A model generated the notes under the pieces. It ran no database searches. It saw only the letters and a list, made by a program, of their open reading frames with translations, and was not told the DNA's origin. A DNA stretch of 64,000 bases from Nitrospira sp. (lineage in GTDB: Bacteria > Nitrospirota > Nitrospiria > Nitrospirales > Nitrospiraceae), in contig JAFEBI010000011.1 in the NCBI GenBank assembly GCA_018242725.1, positions 411,477 through 475,476 on the forward strand, read 5' to 3'. The position numbers and the translations under genes are program-made. Shown here piece after piece: positions 26,379 to 35,201 of the stretch. How positions within the stretch are numbered: the stretch's first letter is position 1; each line of letters opens with the position of its first letter.

Positions 26379-26666
26379 ATGATCCAGAGACGGAAATGTT
26401 CGGCGGAGTACACGCGTGAAACGGTGGCGATGCTGGAGACCGCAGGGGTGACCGTGCGTCCACTGGCGACGGAACTGGGCATTGGGGCGAAGACGTTGGG
26501 GCGCTGGCGCCGGGAGCGTCGCCAGGAGCCCCCTGCGGCGTTCCGGGGTCCGGGCAAGCCCCGCGATGAAGAGGTCGTGCGGCTCAAACGAGAACTGGCG
26601 CGGGTGACCAAGGCGCGGGATTTTGGGGGAGAAGCGGCCGCGTTCTTCGCGTGCGGGTCGCGATGA
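26379..26666 (+). CDS. IS3-family transposase OrfA
   Basis: A 95-residue helix-turn-helix protein: KCSAEYTRETVAMLETAG, then LGIGAKTLGRWRRER, and a leucine-zipper-like end (RLKRELARVTKARDF). The usual OrfA ending ERDFLREAAAFFA is recognisable as ARDFGGEAAAFFA. OrfB overlaps its 3' end in another frame, where a programmed -1 frameshift makes the fused transposase in this family. Confidence 0.85.
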   Translation: MIQRRKCSAEYTRETVAMLETAGVTVRPLATELGIGAKTLGRWRRERRQEPPAAFRGPGKPRDEEVVRLKRELARVTKARDFGGEAAAFFACGSR

Positions 26667-27532
26667 AGTATCGGATGATTGCGCGGGGCCGCAAGACGGT
26701 TCCCATCCGATGGATGTGTCGGTGTTTGCGGGTTTCACCGAGCGGGTATGACGGGTGGGCGACGTGCCCCCCGAGTGTCCGGGCTCGGGAGAATGCTCGG
26801 CTCGTGGCGCGCATGCACGACGTGCACACCGAACACGATGGGGTGCTCGGGAGCCCCCGGAGGTGGGCAGAACTGCGCTATGCCGGGGAGCGCTGGGGCC
26901 GCCATCGGGTCGCGCGCTTGATGCGTGAAGCCGGGTGGCACGGGGTGCCGCAGCGGCGACGCTGGCGACGGAAGGCTTCCGGCGCGAGACCTGGGAGTGT
27001 CCACAAGCACCTCGAACGAGATTTCCAGGCGACGGCCCCGCATACCAAATGGGTGACCGATATCACGTACATTCGCACCGCCAAACCCTGGGTGTATCGC
27101 TGCATCGTGCTCGATTTGTATTCGGGTATGATCATCGGCTGGTCGATGAGCCCACGGCAGGATCGCCAATTGGTGGTCCAAGCCGTGCTCATGGCACTCG
27201 GGCAACGGCCCGGCCGCACGCCGGTGATTCTCCATTCCGATCGCGGGTGTCCGTTGACGTCCGACGAGTACCAGCACTGCTTGACGGTGCACCACCTTAC
27301 CTGCCGCATGAGTGCGGTCGGGAATTGTGCCGACAATGTGGCGACCGAAAGTTTCTTTAGCGTGCTCACACGCGAGCGGGGGCACCGGCGGCAGTACCGG
27401 ACCAGGGATGAGGCCCGAGCGGATATTTTTGACTACATCGAACGCTGGCACAATCCCCGGCAGCGACGGAAACTCCCACGTCAACGAGAGGGGCAAGCAC
27501 TCTTACCGCAACCGTCCGTGGAAACGTGGTAG
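26651..27532 (+). CDS. IS3-family transposase OrfB
   Basis: A 293-residue DDE transposase. The HTH_21 region is followed by the rve core with WVTDITYI (first Asp), ILHSDRGCPLTSDEY (second Asp) and NVATESFFSVLTRE (Glu). The C-terminus FDYIERWHNPRQRRKL is typical. All catalytic residues are present, so the element may still be mobile. Confidence 0.9.
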   Translation: MRVAMKYRMIARGRKTVPIRWMCRCLRVSPSGYDGWATCPPSVRARENARLVARMHDVHTEHDGVLGSPRRWAELRYAGERWGRHRVARLMREAGWHGVPQRRRWRRKASGARPGSVHKHLERDFQATAPHTKWVTDITYIRTAKPWVYRCIVLDLYSGMIIGWSMSPRQDRQLVVQAVLMALGQRPGRTPVILHSDRGCPLTSDEYQHCLTVHHLTCRMSAVGNCADNVATESFFSVLTRERGHRRQYRTRDEARADIFDYIERWHNPRQRRKLPRQREGQALLPQPSVETW

Positions 27533-27540
27533 AATCCTCG

Positions 27541-27737
27541 CCGTGGCCTGCGGGTTTGCCACGTCTCCCTCGCCGGTCCAGCTTGCCGCGTTGGACCACC
27601 CGAATGAACTGATTACCGCGTTTCCCTTGGTTCTGATTCCGACATACCTCGTCCCGATCTCCGTCCTCCTGCATCTGGTGTCCATGGCAAAGCTGCGGCG
27701 AATGGTTCGGACCCAAGAGGTCCAACTTGCTACGTAA
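27541..27737 (+). pseudogene. Truncated membrane-protein gene, 3' end
   Basis: Immediately after the IS3 right end the frame reads LAALDHPNELITAFPLVLIP then TYLVPISVLLHLVSMAKL and a polar tail before TAA. This looks like the last one or two membrane spans of a small integral membrane protein. The 5' part is lost, apparently by the IS3 insertion and deletion. Family not identified. Confidence 0.5.
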
Positions 27738-27967
27738 TATGTGCTGAGCATCAATCAAGCACGTTGGAAAGGTAACAGCAGGAGAGCCTCGCCAAAAACC
27801 TTGGGAGAAGATGCGCCGTAACACTCTGAAAATTAGTGGCGAGGCTCTCAATGCATCGAGGGTCAACAACTAGTGGTGACGTTACTGAGCACTCCTGGTG
27901 AGGTGTTGAGCGACTGAATCATGTTTGGTCTATCGTCCACTGAGCACTCCCTTGAAATCTGATTGAA

Positions 27968-28525
27968 TTAGGCGTCAAACCACTCTCGGCGACGTGCCTC
28001 TTCCTCCGAGACGCAGCTGGGATTAACGGCCTCTTGCAGCGTCCCCTGAATGCGTTGCAGTTCTTCCTGAAACTGCTGTAACGGCATCGCATAATTCGCC
28101 TGTCGGACAGCCACAAACCTGGCATATGAGCTGGCCTTTGTGACCCACGACAGCACAGCGTATAAATGCGTGTCCGTCGGAATGCCCTCTTGAGTCTGTT
28201 GAAAAGATCTGTTTGTCTGACAGGCAGTTTGCAATTCGAGGCTGACTCGTTTGAGGTCTTGACGAAACGTTCGTGCTGCCTCGGGTTGGTCATGCACTGT
28301 GCCAAACTTCTCAGCCCATCCGATCGCGCAATCGATGGCATCGAAGATGTCAGTGAATGATGGGGTCTCGATGCTGTGGATCAGCGCATCTTCAGCCTGC
28401 TGGATTTCCTCGGCAAACCGGAGCAACGCCTGGTTGTGTTCGTGGCTACCAACTCCGAGCAGACGACGGGCATGATGCTTTGCCGCCGTAGAACCTGTGA
28501 GAATCAGATGGAGGGTGGGGACCAC
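27968..28525 (-). CDS. Hypothetical helical protein
   Basis: A 185-residue, mostly helical soluble protein. It begins with GTG at 28525, directly after the stop of the upstream 64-residue frame. Helical segments include NQALLRFAEEIQQAEDALIH and PLQQFQEELQRIQGTLQEAV. No catalytic motif is visible. The first 15 residues look like a continuation rather than a true start, so an in-frame stop in a longer gene is possible: the upstream protein and this one may have been one chain. Confidence 0.55.
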   Translation of the reverse strand: MVPTLHLILTGSTAAKHHARRLLGVGSHEHNQALLRFAEEIQQAEDALIHSIETPSFTDIFDAIDCAIGWAEKFGTVHDQPEAARTFRQDLKRVSLELQTACQTNRSFQQTQEGIPTDTHLYAVLSWVTKASSYARFVAVRQANYAMPLQQFQEELQRIQGTLQEAVNPSCVSEEEARRREWFDA

Positions 28526-28720
28526 CTATCCTACCTGCGGATTGTTCGTATCAATAACATCTGCCAGCGCGCGACAGCTTGTTTGAAGTCTTATGCAAAA
28601 GTTCTCTAGGGCTTCGGCATGTTCTGGATGCGTTGTTTCAAACAGTTGGGCCAACCCAGCTGCGCCGGCAACTGAAAGACGAACCTCAAGCAGTGAACCC
28701 TTAAACTGACCGCAGCTCAT
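28526..28720 (-). CDS. Small hypothetical protein upstream of 27968-28525
   Basis: A 64-residue protein starting MSCGQFKGSLLEVRLSVAGA after a GAAGGGA-like site; ATG at 28747 is an alternative. It contains EHAEALENFCIRLQTSCRAL, similar in style to the next gene. The two lie in adjacent frames with no gap. Function unknown. Confidence 0.45.
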   Translation of the reverse strand: MSCGQFKGSLLEVRLSVAGAAGLAQLFETTHPEHAEALENFCIRLQTSCRALADVIDTNNPQVG

Positions 28721-28747
28721 GTCCACCGTCCCTTCTCGCGTGTTCAT

Positions 28748-29838
28748 TTGACCGCGATACGTGCCGAGACCTAGGTGTCGACTTTCGAGACTATCAGCAA
28801 CAGCGGTATTTCGCCAGCATGGAACGGGATTAGGTCACCTGACAACATCTGTGTAAGAGCTGGGCCATGCCTGTCTCCTTACGATTGTTGTCGCGATCAC
28901 AACGATTTGTGTTGGGACTGGCTGAAGGATCAGACACATTGCCTGATTAATTGACGGGGAATTCGAAGGCTTCCGGGGAGGTTGTTGGACCGAGCAAAGC
29001 CGCAGGCGCCCACGGAGAATATCAGGGAGACCTACCGGTGGTATGAAGGACGTAGAACGGAGAGATTTTCCGCTCAATCCGTTTCCCCCAGGTTCTCTCA
29101 CTCTCAGTGCTCAAGTCGGTGGGGTTCTGAAGTAAGAACTGTGAAAGCCCCAGCTGTAGTAACGGTGCTGGATAATCTCCAGATTAAATCCTGGATTCGG
29201 CACGAAACTCGAACTCAGAAGGCACGAAATATGAAGGCCAAACTAGACTGACAATACGCCCCACAGAGAATGGATGCCAGGACCGGCGCAATCGTCTCTC
29301 TGGGAGGGGTCGTTCGTCCAATCGAACTCGCGAATCTCGCCGCAATTGGGCCGATTGTCCTGCTTCTGGAGAAGACCAAGAGCATCTCCAGATTGGTTGG
29401 CGGAGGGCGTGAGATGTGAACTCGCGGATGCGTTACCCCATCTCCGGTTTTTAAATCCACCCAAAACCATTCTCGTCTGACCGCATACGCTTACAGAAAT
29501 ATGGAGAAACCATGACAGGAACGAAGTACAAGGCTATTAGAAGGCTCGCATCAGATTGCATGGGCCGCGAGGGAAGTGAAGGGAAATGGTGACGCTTATG
29601 GTGACACTTTCAAGTTAGCACAATATCAACTACAGAAGCTGTGGTATCGATGTAATGAGTGATTCCAGTTCTCTATCGCACTCTCATTCTTTCACTTCCG
29701 ATCGGAACACCCCCACCACGTCATGGGTTTGGGTCTCGTATAGGGTTTGTCGCACAAGGGCAAAAAGGAAATCTGGTGATCTGGACACCACATTCTGAAA
29801 ACTCTATCATACCGTCTTTTTCATAAGGGAGGTAGGTC
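28748..29838. other. Gene-poor stretch around repeat copy 1
   Basis: Besides the repeat at 28911-29405, no gene is supported. Around 29695-29760 a segment (CCACCACGTCATGGGTTTG) resembles 31365-31390, a further short dispersed repeat. A possible short frame near 29511-29660 has an apparent frameshift and is not called. Confidence 0.5.
28911..29405 (+). repeat. ~500-bp dispersed direct repeat, copy 1
   Basis: This segment aligns over its whole length with 33202-33697; shared blocks include GACGGGGAATTCGAAGGC, TCAGGGAGACCTACCGG, CTCAGTGCTCAAGTCG and GGACCGGCGC. The copies differ by many substitutions. Pieces look coding-like (AVVTVLDNLQIKSWIRH) but no frame is open throughout either copy. It is probably a duplicated, decayed gene region. 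Confidence 0.65.
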
Positions 29839-30147
29839 ATGCGGAATGATAGGTGGTGGCAGATTGAGTGGCAAGTCGTATCGCAAGCACCGCTATCGTT
29901 CGGCATAAGTCTATTGACGCTCTCTCTCTTGATTGGAGGTGTGCAATATGGGCTCTATCACTCAAATCTTAAACAAAAAACAGACAGGATCGCATCTCTC
30001 CGGGAGGAGAATGATCGGTTGAAGTACGAAATAAAAAGGTTAGTCAAACTCAATGCGCTTCAAGAGGCACCATTGAAGGAGCCCCCCGATAAGAACAAAG
30101 AATGTCCCGAGGCCTGTCAATCGTCTATCCAGACTCATCGGATGTAG
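29839..30147 (+). CDS. Small membrane protein with coiled coil
   Basis: A 102-residue protein: short basic N-terminus, one membrane span (SFGISLLTLSLLIGGVQYGL), then a coiled coil (KTDRIASLREENDRLKYEIK) and a Pro/Cys-containing tail. A strong GGGAGGTAGGTC ribosome-binding site precedes the ATG. The layout suggests a membrane-anchored dimer. Its 3' end overlaps, on the opposite strand, a 62-residue frame that also has a strong ribosome-binding site. Confidence 0.65.
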   Translation: MRNDRWWQIEWQVVSQAPLSFGISLLTLSLLIGGVQYGLYHSNLKQKTDRIASLREENDRLKYEIKRLVKLNALQEAPLKEPPDKNKECPEACQSSIQTHRM

Positions 30148-30228
30148 TGAATTCGGTTTGGCTTGTTTAATCGGAGGCCGCTCGAGACTTCTCATGGCGA
30201 AGATTTTCCGGCCAGACGCTTGAGACAT
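30040..30228 (-). CDS. Possible 62-residue membrane peptide, antisense overlap
   Basis: The ATG at 30228 is preceded by GAGGAGGGAGGATTTGCC, a very strong ribosome-binding site. The product is basic at the N-terminus with a C-terminal hydrophobic span (LTGLGTFFVLIGGLLQW). It overlaps the last 108 bp of the coiled-coil gene on the other strand, so at most one may be fully functional. It follows two other tiny minus-strand frames (30463-30245 and 30571-30470). Confidence 0.35.
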   Translation of the reverse strand: MSQASGRKIFAMRSLERPPIKQAKPNSLHPMSLDRRLTGLGTFFVLIGGLLQWCLLKRIEFD

Positions 30229-30244
30229 GGCAAATCCTCCCTCC

Positions 30245-30463
30245 TCACAGAAGGATCTGCTTCAGACACGACCTTAGCGTTGAGTCGGTCCAAGGCAGAT
30301 CCGCAATAATACTTCCAAAACGGTGCTGGAATTGACAGGCTTGGTCCATCAATTGTTTTGAAAGATCGACTATCAACAAGAAGGGATCACTGTGCATGAC
30401 GGGTAGTGATCGGTGTTGATAAGAGAACAAACCAGTCAGGGAATCTTGGGAGATCCAAAGCAT
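30245..30463 (-). CDS. Possible 72-residue hypothetical protein
   Basis: An open frame starting 6 bp after the stop of the 33-residue peptide copy D. The product includes PFLLIVDLSKQLMDQACQFQ. No ribosome-binding site is obvious, so translation would depend on coupling to copy D. It may be a fortuitous frame. Confidence 0.3.
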   Translation of the reverse strand: MLWISQDSLTGLFSYQHRSLPVMHSDPFLLIVDLSKQLMDQACQFQHRFGSIIADLPWTDSTLRSCLKQILL

Positions 30464-30469
30464 TCAGTG

Positions 30470-30571
30470 TTAGAAACCTGCTGTCATGAAGGCGAAAACA
30501 ATAAGGGCTACGACCGCAACAGCAATAGTGATCAGGAGAAGAGGAGGGTCATCGCCAAACATGCCAGGCAT
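30470..30571 (-). CDS. 33-residue single-span membrane peptide, copy D
   Basis: The ATG at 30571 follows GGGAGGTAGATC. The product begins MPGMFGDDPPLLLI and ends LIVFAFMTAGF, one hydrophobic helix after a short polar N-terminus. It matches copy A (18651-18752) at nearly all N- and C-terminal positions, with differences in the middle of the helix that stay hydrophobic. This pattern suggests selection on the protein. An inverted repeat lies 62 bp upstream. Confidence 0.7.
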   Translation of the reverse strand: MPGMFGDDPPLLLITIAVAVVALIVFAFMTAGF

Positions 30572-30632
30572 GATCTACCTCCCGATTAAGGTTTGTTGAG
30601 TTTACTATTAGCCTAGTTGATGTCGGTGGTCC

Positions 30633-30650
30633 ACTGGGAAAATCCCTAGT
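30633..30650. promoter_or_regulatory. Inverted repeat upstream of peptide copy D
   Basis: ACTGGGAAAATCCCTAGT is an 18-bp imperfect inverted repeat, the counterpart of 19321-19338 at the same distance from the peptide start. It is a candidate operator. Confidence 0.45.
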
Positions 30651-31024
30651 TGGCTGAAGCATGGTATCAGCTCGGATGTCGAACAGGGTCATATCTCTAA
30701 GAAACTATGGAGGATTGGGCACTTTACTACTGGTAAAGACCGCATTTATTGGATGAGCCAACACGCTTTAGTTGGCTCCCAATATGGGGTAGCAAGGCCG
30801 ACACAGATGCTCAATTCCTCTTCGAGAAGCTCCGAGTGCTAACTCCAAGCCTCTCCCCCCCCTGACCTGATTTGGGTGATGCAGTACCATCCATCCCGTC
30901 CGTCGGTTCGGCAGGTGTTCTTTGCGGCGATCAAAATTTTTCTGCGTGAACCGGACCACCCAGCATGTGGCCTGAGTCTCTCAGAGATGTGAGAACACTG
31001 CTGTTAGGCTCTTTTAGCATCCTG

Positions 31025-31162
31025 CTAGAGCCATTGTCGTGTTGCGAAATAGCTGAAGGCAAGGACACAAAAGACTCCCATAATGCAGAGCACGGCTGCC
31101 CTAGCAAGTGGATTGTGAAGCCACTGGACTGAGCTCTGAAGTAGGACTAGAGATACTGCCAT
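31025..31162 (-). CDS. 45-residue small membrane protein
   Basis: The ATG at 31162 has a GAGAGGTGACTT ribosome-binding site. The product has an amphipathic N-terminus (MAVSLVLLQSSVQWLHNPLA) and one membrane span (AVLCIMGVFCVLAFSYF), ending in a basic TRQWL. It is another tiny membrane-protein gene in the same neighbourhood as peptide copy D, but unrelated in sequence. The 450 bp between the two hold no supported gene. Confidence 0.55.
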   Translation of the reverse strand: MAVSLVLLQSSVQWLHNPLARAAVLCIMGVFCVLAFSYFATRQWL

Positions 31163-32029
31163 AAGTCACCTCTCTTCTCATAAGGTGTCGTTGGCAAGAT
31201 GTGGGCTGGATCGTACGGGAATAAGGCTACGCTTGACCGGTGAGTCTGTAAAGAGGAGTTTAACTGGCTTCTGGAGCCAGTTTATCGGTATCCACGATCA
31301 AGAACTTGTTCTATTCAAGACCAAGTGTATTCTCCCAAATCCGTTCCCTCTCCCCCGAATCGGCATACCTCCACCCCGTCATGGGTTTGAGACTCCTTCG
31401 GGAGTGACAGTACCAAGACAAAAAGAGACGTGGGGGAGGCTTACCAGTTTCGGCTGTCACCTGGCCAGAAGAGTGATTCGGTTGAGGGCGGGGAGAGTCG
31501 CTTTTATAAAACTCTTGTTAAAAGCGATGAGGCGTATTGAAATATAGCGGTGGAGCTAGTCTGTGGCCAACTCGCCATTCAAAATTCATTTCGCGTTGGT
31601 GGTGCGTACCGAACTCATATTTACCGCAAAGAGGTCAGTGTTTCCTGAGTCGTTCAGACATTCCCGCACTTTCCTTGTCAGAGAAGCGGAACAGCGTTCC
31701 AGGAAAGGCGTATGGTTGTTTTTAGACTCAGTTTTGGTCAGTCCACAGGGGAATTAAGGCTGATTGTGTTGTCACAAGAATACGTAGGGAAGTTATTTAG
31801 ATGTGCCGTATTCTTACCTCAAGATGATTGTGATTTTGAGAAACCTCCACGGAGGGCCGGAGGTTTCCCATGAAATCGCTCAGGGTTTGAGTGTGCGAGC
31901 GGTGATCCACTCCTTTGCCTCAAAGGCGCCATTCATGAGCGCCTCCAGATCATGAAGACTGAATACGGGCCATGGCGCCAGGCGCCGGAACGACCCTCCA
32001 GCGGTTGGGAGCATGAACAGGCCTTTGGG
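31163..32029. other. Gene-poor stretch with hairpin
   Basis: Several open frames exist but none has a start site or recognisable product. At 31840-31868 GAAACCTCC/GGAGGTTTC forms a hairpin that may be a terminator. On the minus strand 32000-31908 reads PWPVFSLHDLEALMNGAFE and ends TARTLKP, likely the 3' fragment of a lost gene. Confidence 0.45.
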
Positions 32030-32190
32030 TGAATCGGCGACAGTACTGTACGAGGGCTGAAGGCCAGAGCGAACATCTTTGGCTATATCGAGCGCCGGCA
32101 CAATCCACGACAGCACCGGAGATTGGCGGTGCAAAATCAAGGACAGAAACTCTTAACTCATCTGTCCGTGAAAACGGGGTAGAACCCTTT
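32030..32190 (+). mobile_element. IS3-family right-end remnant
   Basis: The sequence resembles the last 150 bp of the IS3 element at 26319-27537: the coding end (AGxACGAGGGCTGAAGGCC, AGCGCCGGCACAATCCACGA) and the terminal GTCCGTGAAAACGGGGTAGAA. The frame is broken. It records a second insertion of the same family. Confidence 0.65.
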
Positions 32191-32238
32191 CAACACAGGG
32201 TGTCGATCGCTCACGGCTCGCTGTCGATCTATTCGTGA

Positions 32239-33093
32239 CTATTTGGTCCAGTCAACCGTCTTCACCCATTCTGCAAAGGTGGTGAGCGGTATCCCAAACT
32301 GCTGTTTCAGAGCGGGAATATCGATCGCGTAGCCCACGTCGTTGAACCAGCGAAACATGGTTGCAAAATCATGGCCCATCGCTGCTTCGGCCTGTTCCAT
32401 CGGGAATTCCTGAAAGCGAATCGGTCGGCCCATCGCGGTGGTCAAGAGTGCGGCGGTGTCAGGCATCGTGAGCTCATCGCCGGCCAAGTCAATGGCCTGA
32501 CCGAGAAAGTCCTTCGGACGCAGAAATGCGGCGGCGCCGAACGCGCCGATATCCCTGAGGGCCACCATTGCCAGCTTCCGAGACGGGTTCATGGGCAACA
32601 TCAAGACCCCATCCGCAGAAGGTTTCGCAAAAGTGGTGAAATTCTCCATGAACCACACAGGTCGGAGAATCGTCGCCGGTAATCCAATCTTCCGGATGTG
32701 TTGTTCCACCGTCCACTTCGTTTCAAAGTGGGGAATCCCTGTGTGGCGATGCGCACTCCCGACGGACGTATAGACATAATGGGTAATGCCCGCCTGCTTC
32801 GCGGCATCCGCAAGCATGATCCCCTGGCGCACCTCCGCCTCCATTCCTGCCTCAAACCCGGTCGACATAGCAAACACCCCGTGCACACCCTGGAGAGCGG
32901 CTTGCAAATCTGAGGGAGTGGTCAAGTTTCCTTTGACCACTTCTGCGCCAGCGTGAGCCAGTGCGGAGGCCTTTTCAGGGGTACGGCTCATCACACGGAC
33001 TTTCTGCCCTTGCGCCAACAGCGCGGACGCGACGGCTCCCCCTTGTTGCCCCGTGGCCCCTGTTACGAGAATGAGCTTGGATTGAGTTGCCAT
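32239..33093 (-). CDS. NmrA-like NAD(P)-binding protein
   Basis: A 284-residue atypical short-chain dehydrogenase of the NmrA/HSCARG type. The N-terminal dinucleotide motif is LVTGATGQQGGAVASALL and the second strand ends in VRVMSRTPEKASAL. The body has YVYTSVGSAHRHTGIPHFETK (in parts) and a C-terminal substrate domain. Such proteins sense NADP redox state or reduce quinones. GAAGGGAGATCTGCA before the ATG at 33093 fixes the start. It stands alone among IS remnants, and could be a recent acquisition. Confidence 0.85.
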   Translation of the reverse strand: MATQSKLILVTGATGQQGGAVASALLAQGQKVRVMSRTPEKASALAHAGAEVVKGNLTTPSDLQAALQGVHGVFAMSTGFEAGMEAEVRQGIMLADAAKQAGITHYVYTSVGSAHRHTGIPHFETKWTVEQHIRKIGLPATILRPVWFMENFTTFAKPSADGVLMLPMNPSRKLAMVALRDIGAFGAAAFLRPKDFLGQAIDLAGDELTMPDTAALLTTAMGRPIRFQEFPMEQAEAAMGHDFATMFRWFNDVGYAIDIPALKQQFGIPLTTFAEWVKTVDWTK

Positions 33094-33201
33094 TGCAGAT
33101 CTCCCTTCTGTGTACGCCCACCATGATGTGTGGCGTGTCAGGTGTTGGCGGAACGTACTGGTCCCACTGAAAAATGGACGAGTACGCTCGGAATCATGTC
33201 T

Positions 33202-33697
33202 GTTGGGAACAGCTGAAGAATAAGACAAATGGCATGGGGAAATCGACGGGGAATTCGAAGGCTTTCAGGGAGGTTGTTGCCCCGAGCGTAGTCCGCCGCG
33301 CCCACGGGGACTATCAGGGAGACCTACCGGTCGTCAAAAAGGCGCGGAGCGGAAGGATTTTCTGCTCATTCCGTCTCACGCAGGTTTCCTCACGCTCAGT
33401 GCTCAAGTCGTTGAAGTTCTGAAGTAAGAACCGTTAAAGCCGCAGCAGTGGTAAAGGTGCTGGAGAACCTGCGAATCACATCTCAGCTTCGACACCATGC
33501 TCAAACTCAGGAGTCTCGGGGTTGAAGTGCCAAACTAGACTGGGTTAGAGCCCCACAGAGAAAGGATGACAGGACCGGCGCGATCGCCCCTCAGGGAAAG
33601 GCATTTCGTGAAATTGCGAGAGCCAATGTTGCGGAAATTGTGGCGCTTTTCCATTTATGAGAGAACCCAATTAACTCCTCCAGACTGGTTGGCGATG
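33202..33697 (+). repeat. ~500-bp dispersed direct repeat, copy 2
   Basis: The counterpart of 28911-29405. Near its end one frame reads KAFREIARANVAEIVALFHL, coding-like but closed on both sides. It continues without a break into the RadC remnant, whereas copy 1 does not. Confidence 0.65.
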
Positions 33698-33849
33698 GGG
33701 CCAGTCTATCGCCAGCTCGTCTCTGCCGGCCATTCTCCGTGTCAGGTGAAAATACGTGTAAATATCATGTCATGAGTGTTCATCCACTGGCTTGTTTCGT
33801 GATAAGTCCTATCCAGAGCGGTTTCCATCGAATTCGGTGGAGTGTGCAT

Positions 33850-34146
33850 CTTCCGAAGAACGGAGAATTAACAGGGATTGATGCCCGAGACATCGTCTCG
33901 ATTAGGACACTCACGCTCAGGATGGTGCACCTTTGGGAAATCCTCAAACCGGCCATTCTCCTCAACGTCTGTGCGAGTTTGGTGGTTCACAATCATCCAT
34001 TCGGAGATCCTATGCCGAGGATTGGACGCTTATCACACAGCTGCGAGAGAGGGGAGACCTCCTGGGAGTCAGGCTCGCTCCTCGATCAGCTCATTCTCGG
34101 TGACGACCGCCTCTACAGTTTCGCGGATCAGGGCTGTCCGCTGTGA
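33850..34146 (+). pseudogene. RadC-like (JAB/MPN) domain remnant
   Basis: The frame reads IVSIRTLTLRMVHLWEILKP then AILLNVCASLVVHNHPFGDP and QLILGDDRLYSFADQG. This is the C-terminal JAB domain of RadC-type proteins, with the metal motif HNHPFGDP intact. The segment between the HxH motif and the end is garbled and the N-terminal helix-hairpin-helix part is absent, so it is a remnant. RadC-like genes are common on mobile elements. Confidence 0.7.
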
Positions 34147-34613
34147 GACGATAGAAAAAGTCCTGTCGCACCTCCCGGCAATTATCATACTGAACAAATG
34201 ACGCCTGTCGACATCTTGGATTTGTCTCATATTCCCAATTCTATCGCAATCGCCGGGATAGGAGTCCTCTGCCACGCCGATGGAAAGTTCCTGGGGGTTG
34301 ATTGACTGTATGGATGCCAGCTGGCTTAGTGCGAGGTCTCTGTCACGAGCCGCTGATGAGAAAGACACACGAGGGGGTGCCTGTCCACTTCAACTGAATT
34401 GCTTTCGATACAGGTCGTATCCGATCCGATACAACGTCGCGCTGCACCACAACGAGGTTTCCGCTTCTTTCTCACCCGTTCGCGTCACACGCTCACCAGC
34501 ACGCATCTTGCGTTGAGAACTTATCACATTAGATGCCATCTCCCCCTGAGTTCTGCCGACGGAGGAAGATGGACTGGATGCACTATTTCCTATCACTCGA
34601 AAGGAGTCCGAGC
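34147..34613. other. Intergenic stretch, nothing recognised
   Basis: Short frames on both strands lack start sites and homologues that I recognise. Confidence 0.4.
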
Positions 34614-35006
34614 ATGGTCCCCACGTCATTCAACGAACCCAATCTTTATCAGGTCAGCGGGAAACATCTGCACATCAGCTATTCGACGACCGGCATCGAT
34701 GGGAAACCGAAATTCACGTATCAAGACCTCCACCAGACGCTGAGTTTCAGTGGGGAGGAGATCCGGACCATTCACACTGAGGTCGGAGTGCTGGTCAGCG
34801 TGACGATCCGGCTCACGGTCGACACCGGGGGCACGACCTTTAGCCTGCTGGTCCCTCGGGTGAATATCCCGAGTGAGCAGGTTGTGCCGATTCAGACCGT
34901 TGGGATCACCACGGTGCATAAATTCTCGATCATTCCCGTGATCGGGCAGCGGGACCTGTACCACACGACGCACCTGACAGGGAGTGCCTCACGGGTCCGT
35001 TTCTGA
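34614..35006 (+). CDS. Hypothetical beta-rich protein
   Basis: A 130-residue protein starting MVPTSFNEPNLYQVSGKHLH after AAAGGAG. It is strand-rich (GVLVSVTIRLTVDTGGTTFS) with conserved-looking VTIRLTVDxGxTTFSLLVPRV style segments, read here in parts, and ends in HTTHLTGSASRVRF. No signal peptide. It resembles small beta-sandwich proteins of unknown role. A pair of hairpins follows at 35149-35201. Confidence 0.6.
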   Translation: MVPTSFNEPNLYQVSGKHLHISYSTTGIDGKPKFTYQDLHQTLSFSGEEIRTIHTEVGVLVSVTIRLTVDTGGTTFSLLVPRVNIPSEQVVPIQTVGITTVHKFSIIPVIGQRDLYHTTHLTGSASRVRF

Positions 35007-35148
35007 GGGCAGCGTGGCACTCACAGAAGGAGTGGACTTGTACCGGGAGTCGGGTTTGAAAAGCGCCGCGATTCGGACGACACTGCGGCGCCTCTTGCAC
35101 GCTTCCAGTTGAGGCGAGGATAGGTGATTCAGCGGTCGTCCGGCAGAG

Positions 35149-35201
35149 GGTTCGTCAGCGCTGTGGGCTGACGAACCGGCGTATCGCCTCACCAGCGTGA
35201 G
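35149..35201. terminator. Tandem hairpins
   Basis: GGTTCGTCAGC/GCTGACGAACC (35149-35177) is a perfect 11-bp stem, followed by CCTCAC/GTGAGG (about 35186-35201). They lie between the gene ending at 35006 and the one starting at 35400, in a 390-bp gap with no gene. A U tract is absent. Confidence 0.45.

Larger units (their letters stand above)
26319..27537 (+). mobile_element. IS3-family insertion sequence
   Basis: About 1.2 kb with imperfect ends: GGTTCTCCCCTGATTGTACGG at 26320, here read GGTTCTCCCC...ACGGAC, against GGATTCTACCAC...ACGGAC read from 27537. It contains overlapping OrfA and OrfB. It lies between an IS6 fragment and a truncated membrane-protein gene, and a remnant of the same right end occurs at 32030-32190. 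Boundaries are by eye and may be off by a few bases. Confidence 0.75.

Noticed and set aside
26270..26829. Long minus-strand frames over the IS3 element
   Set aside because: They are antisense to a clear IS3 transposase and arise from GC-rich third positions.
29271..29419. 49-residue hydrophobic frame inside repeat copy 1 (IELANLAAIGPIVLLLEK)
   Set aside because: The matching region of copy 2 is in different frames, so protein-level conservation is lacking.
31185..31757. Two plus-strand frames in the gene-poor stretch
   Set aside because: No ribosome-binding site, unusual composition, and overlap with a dispersed repeat.
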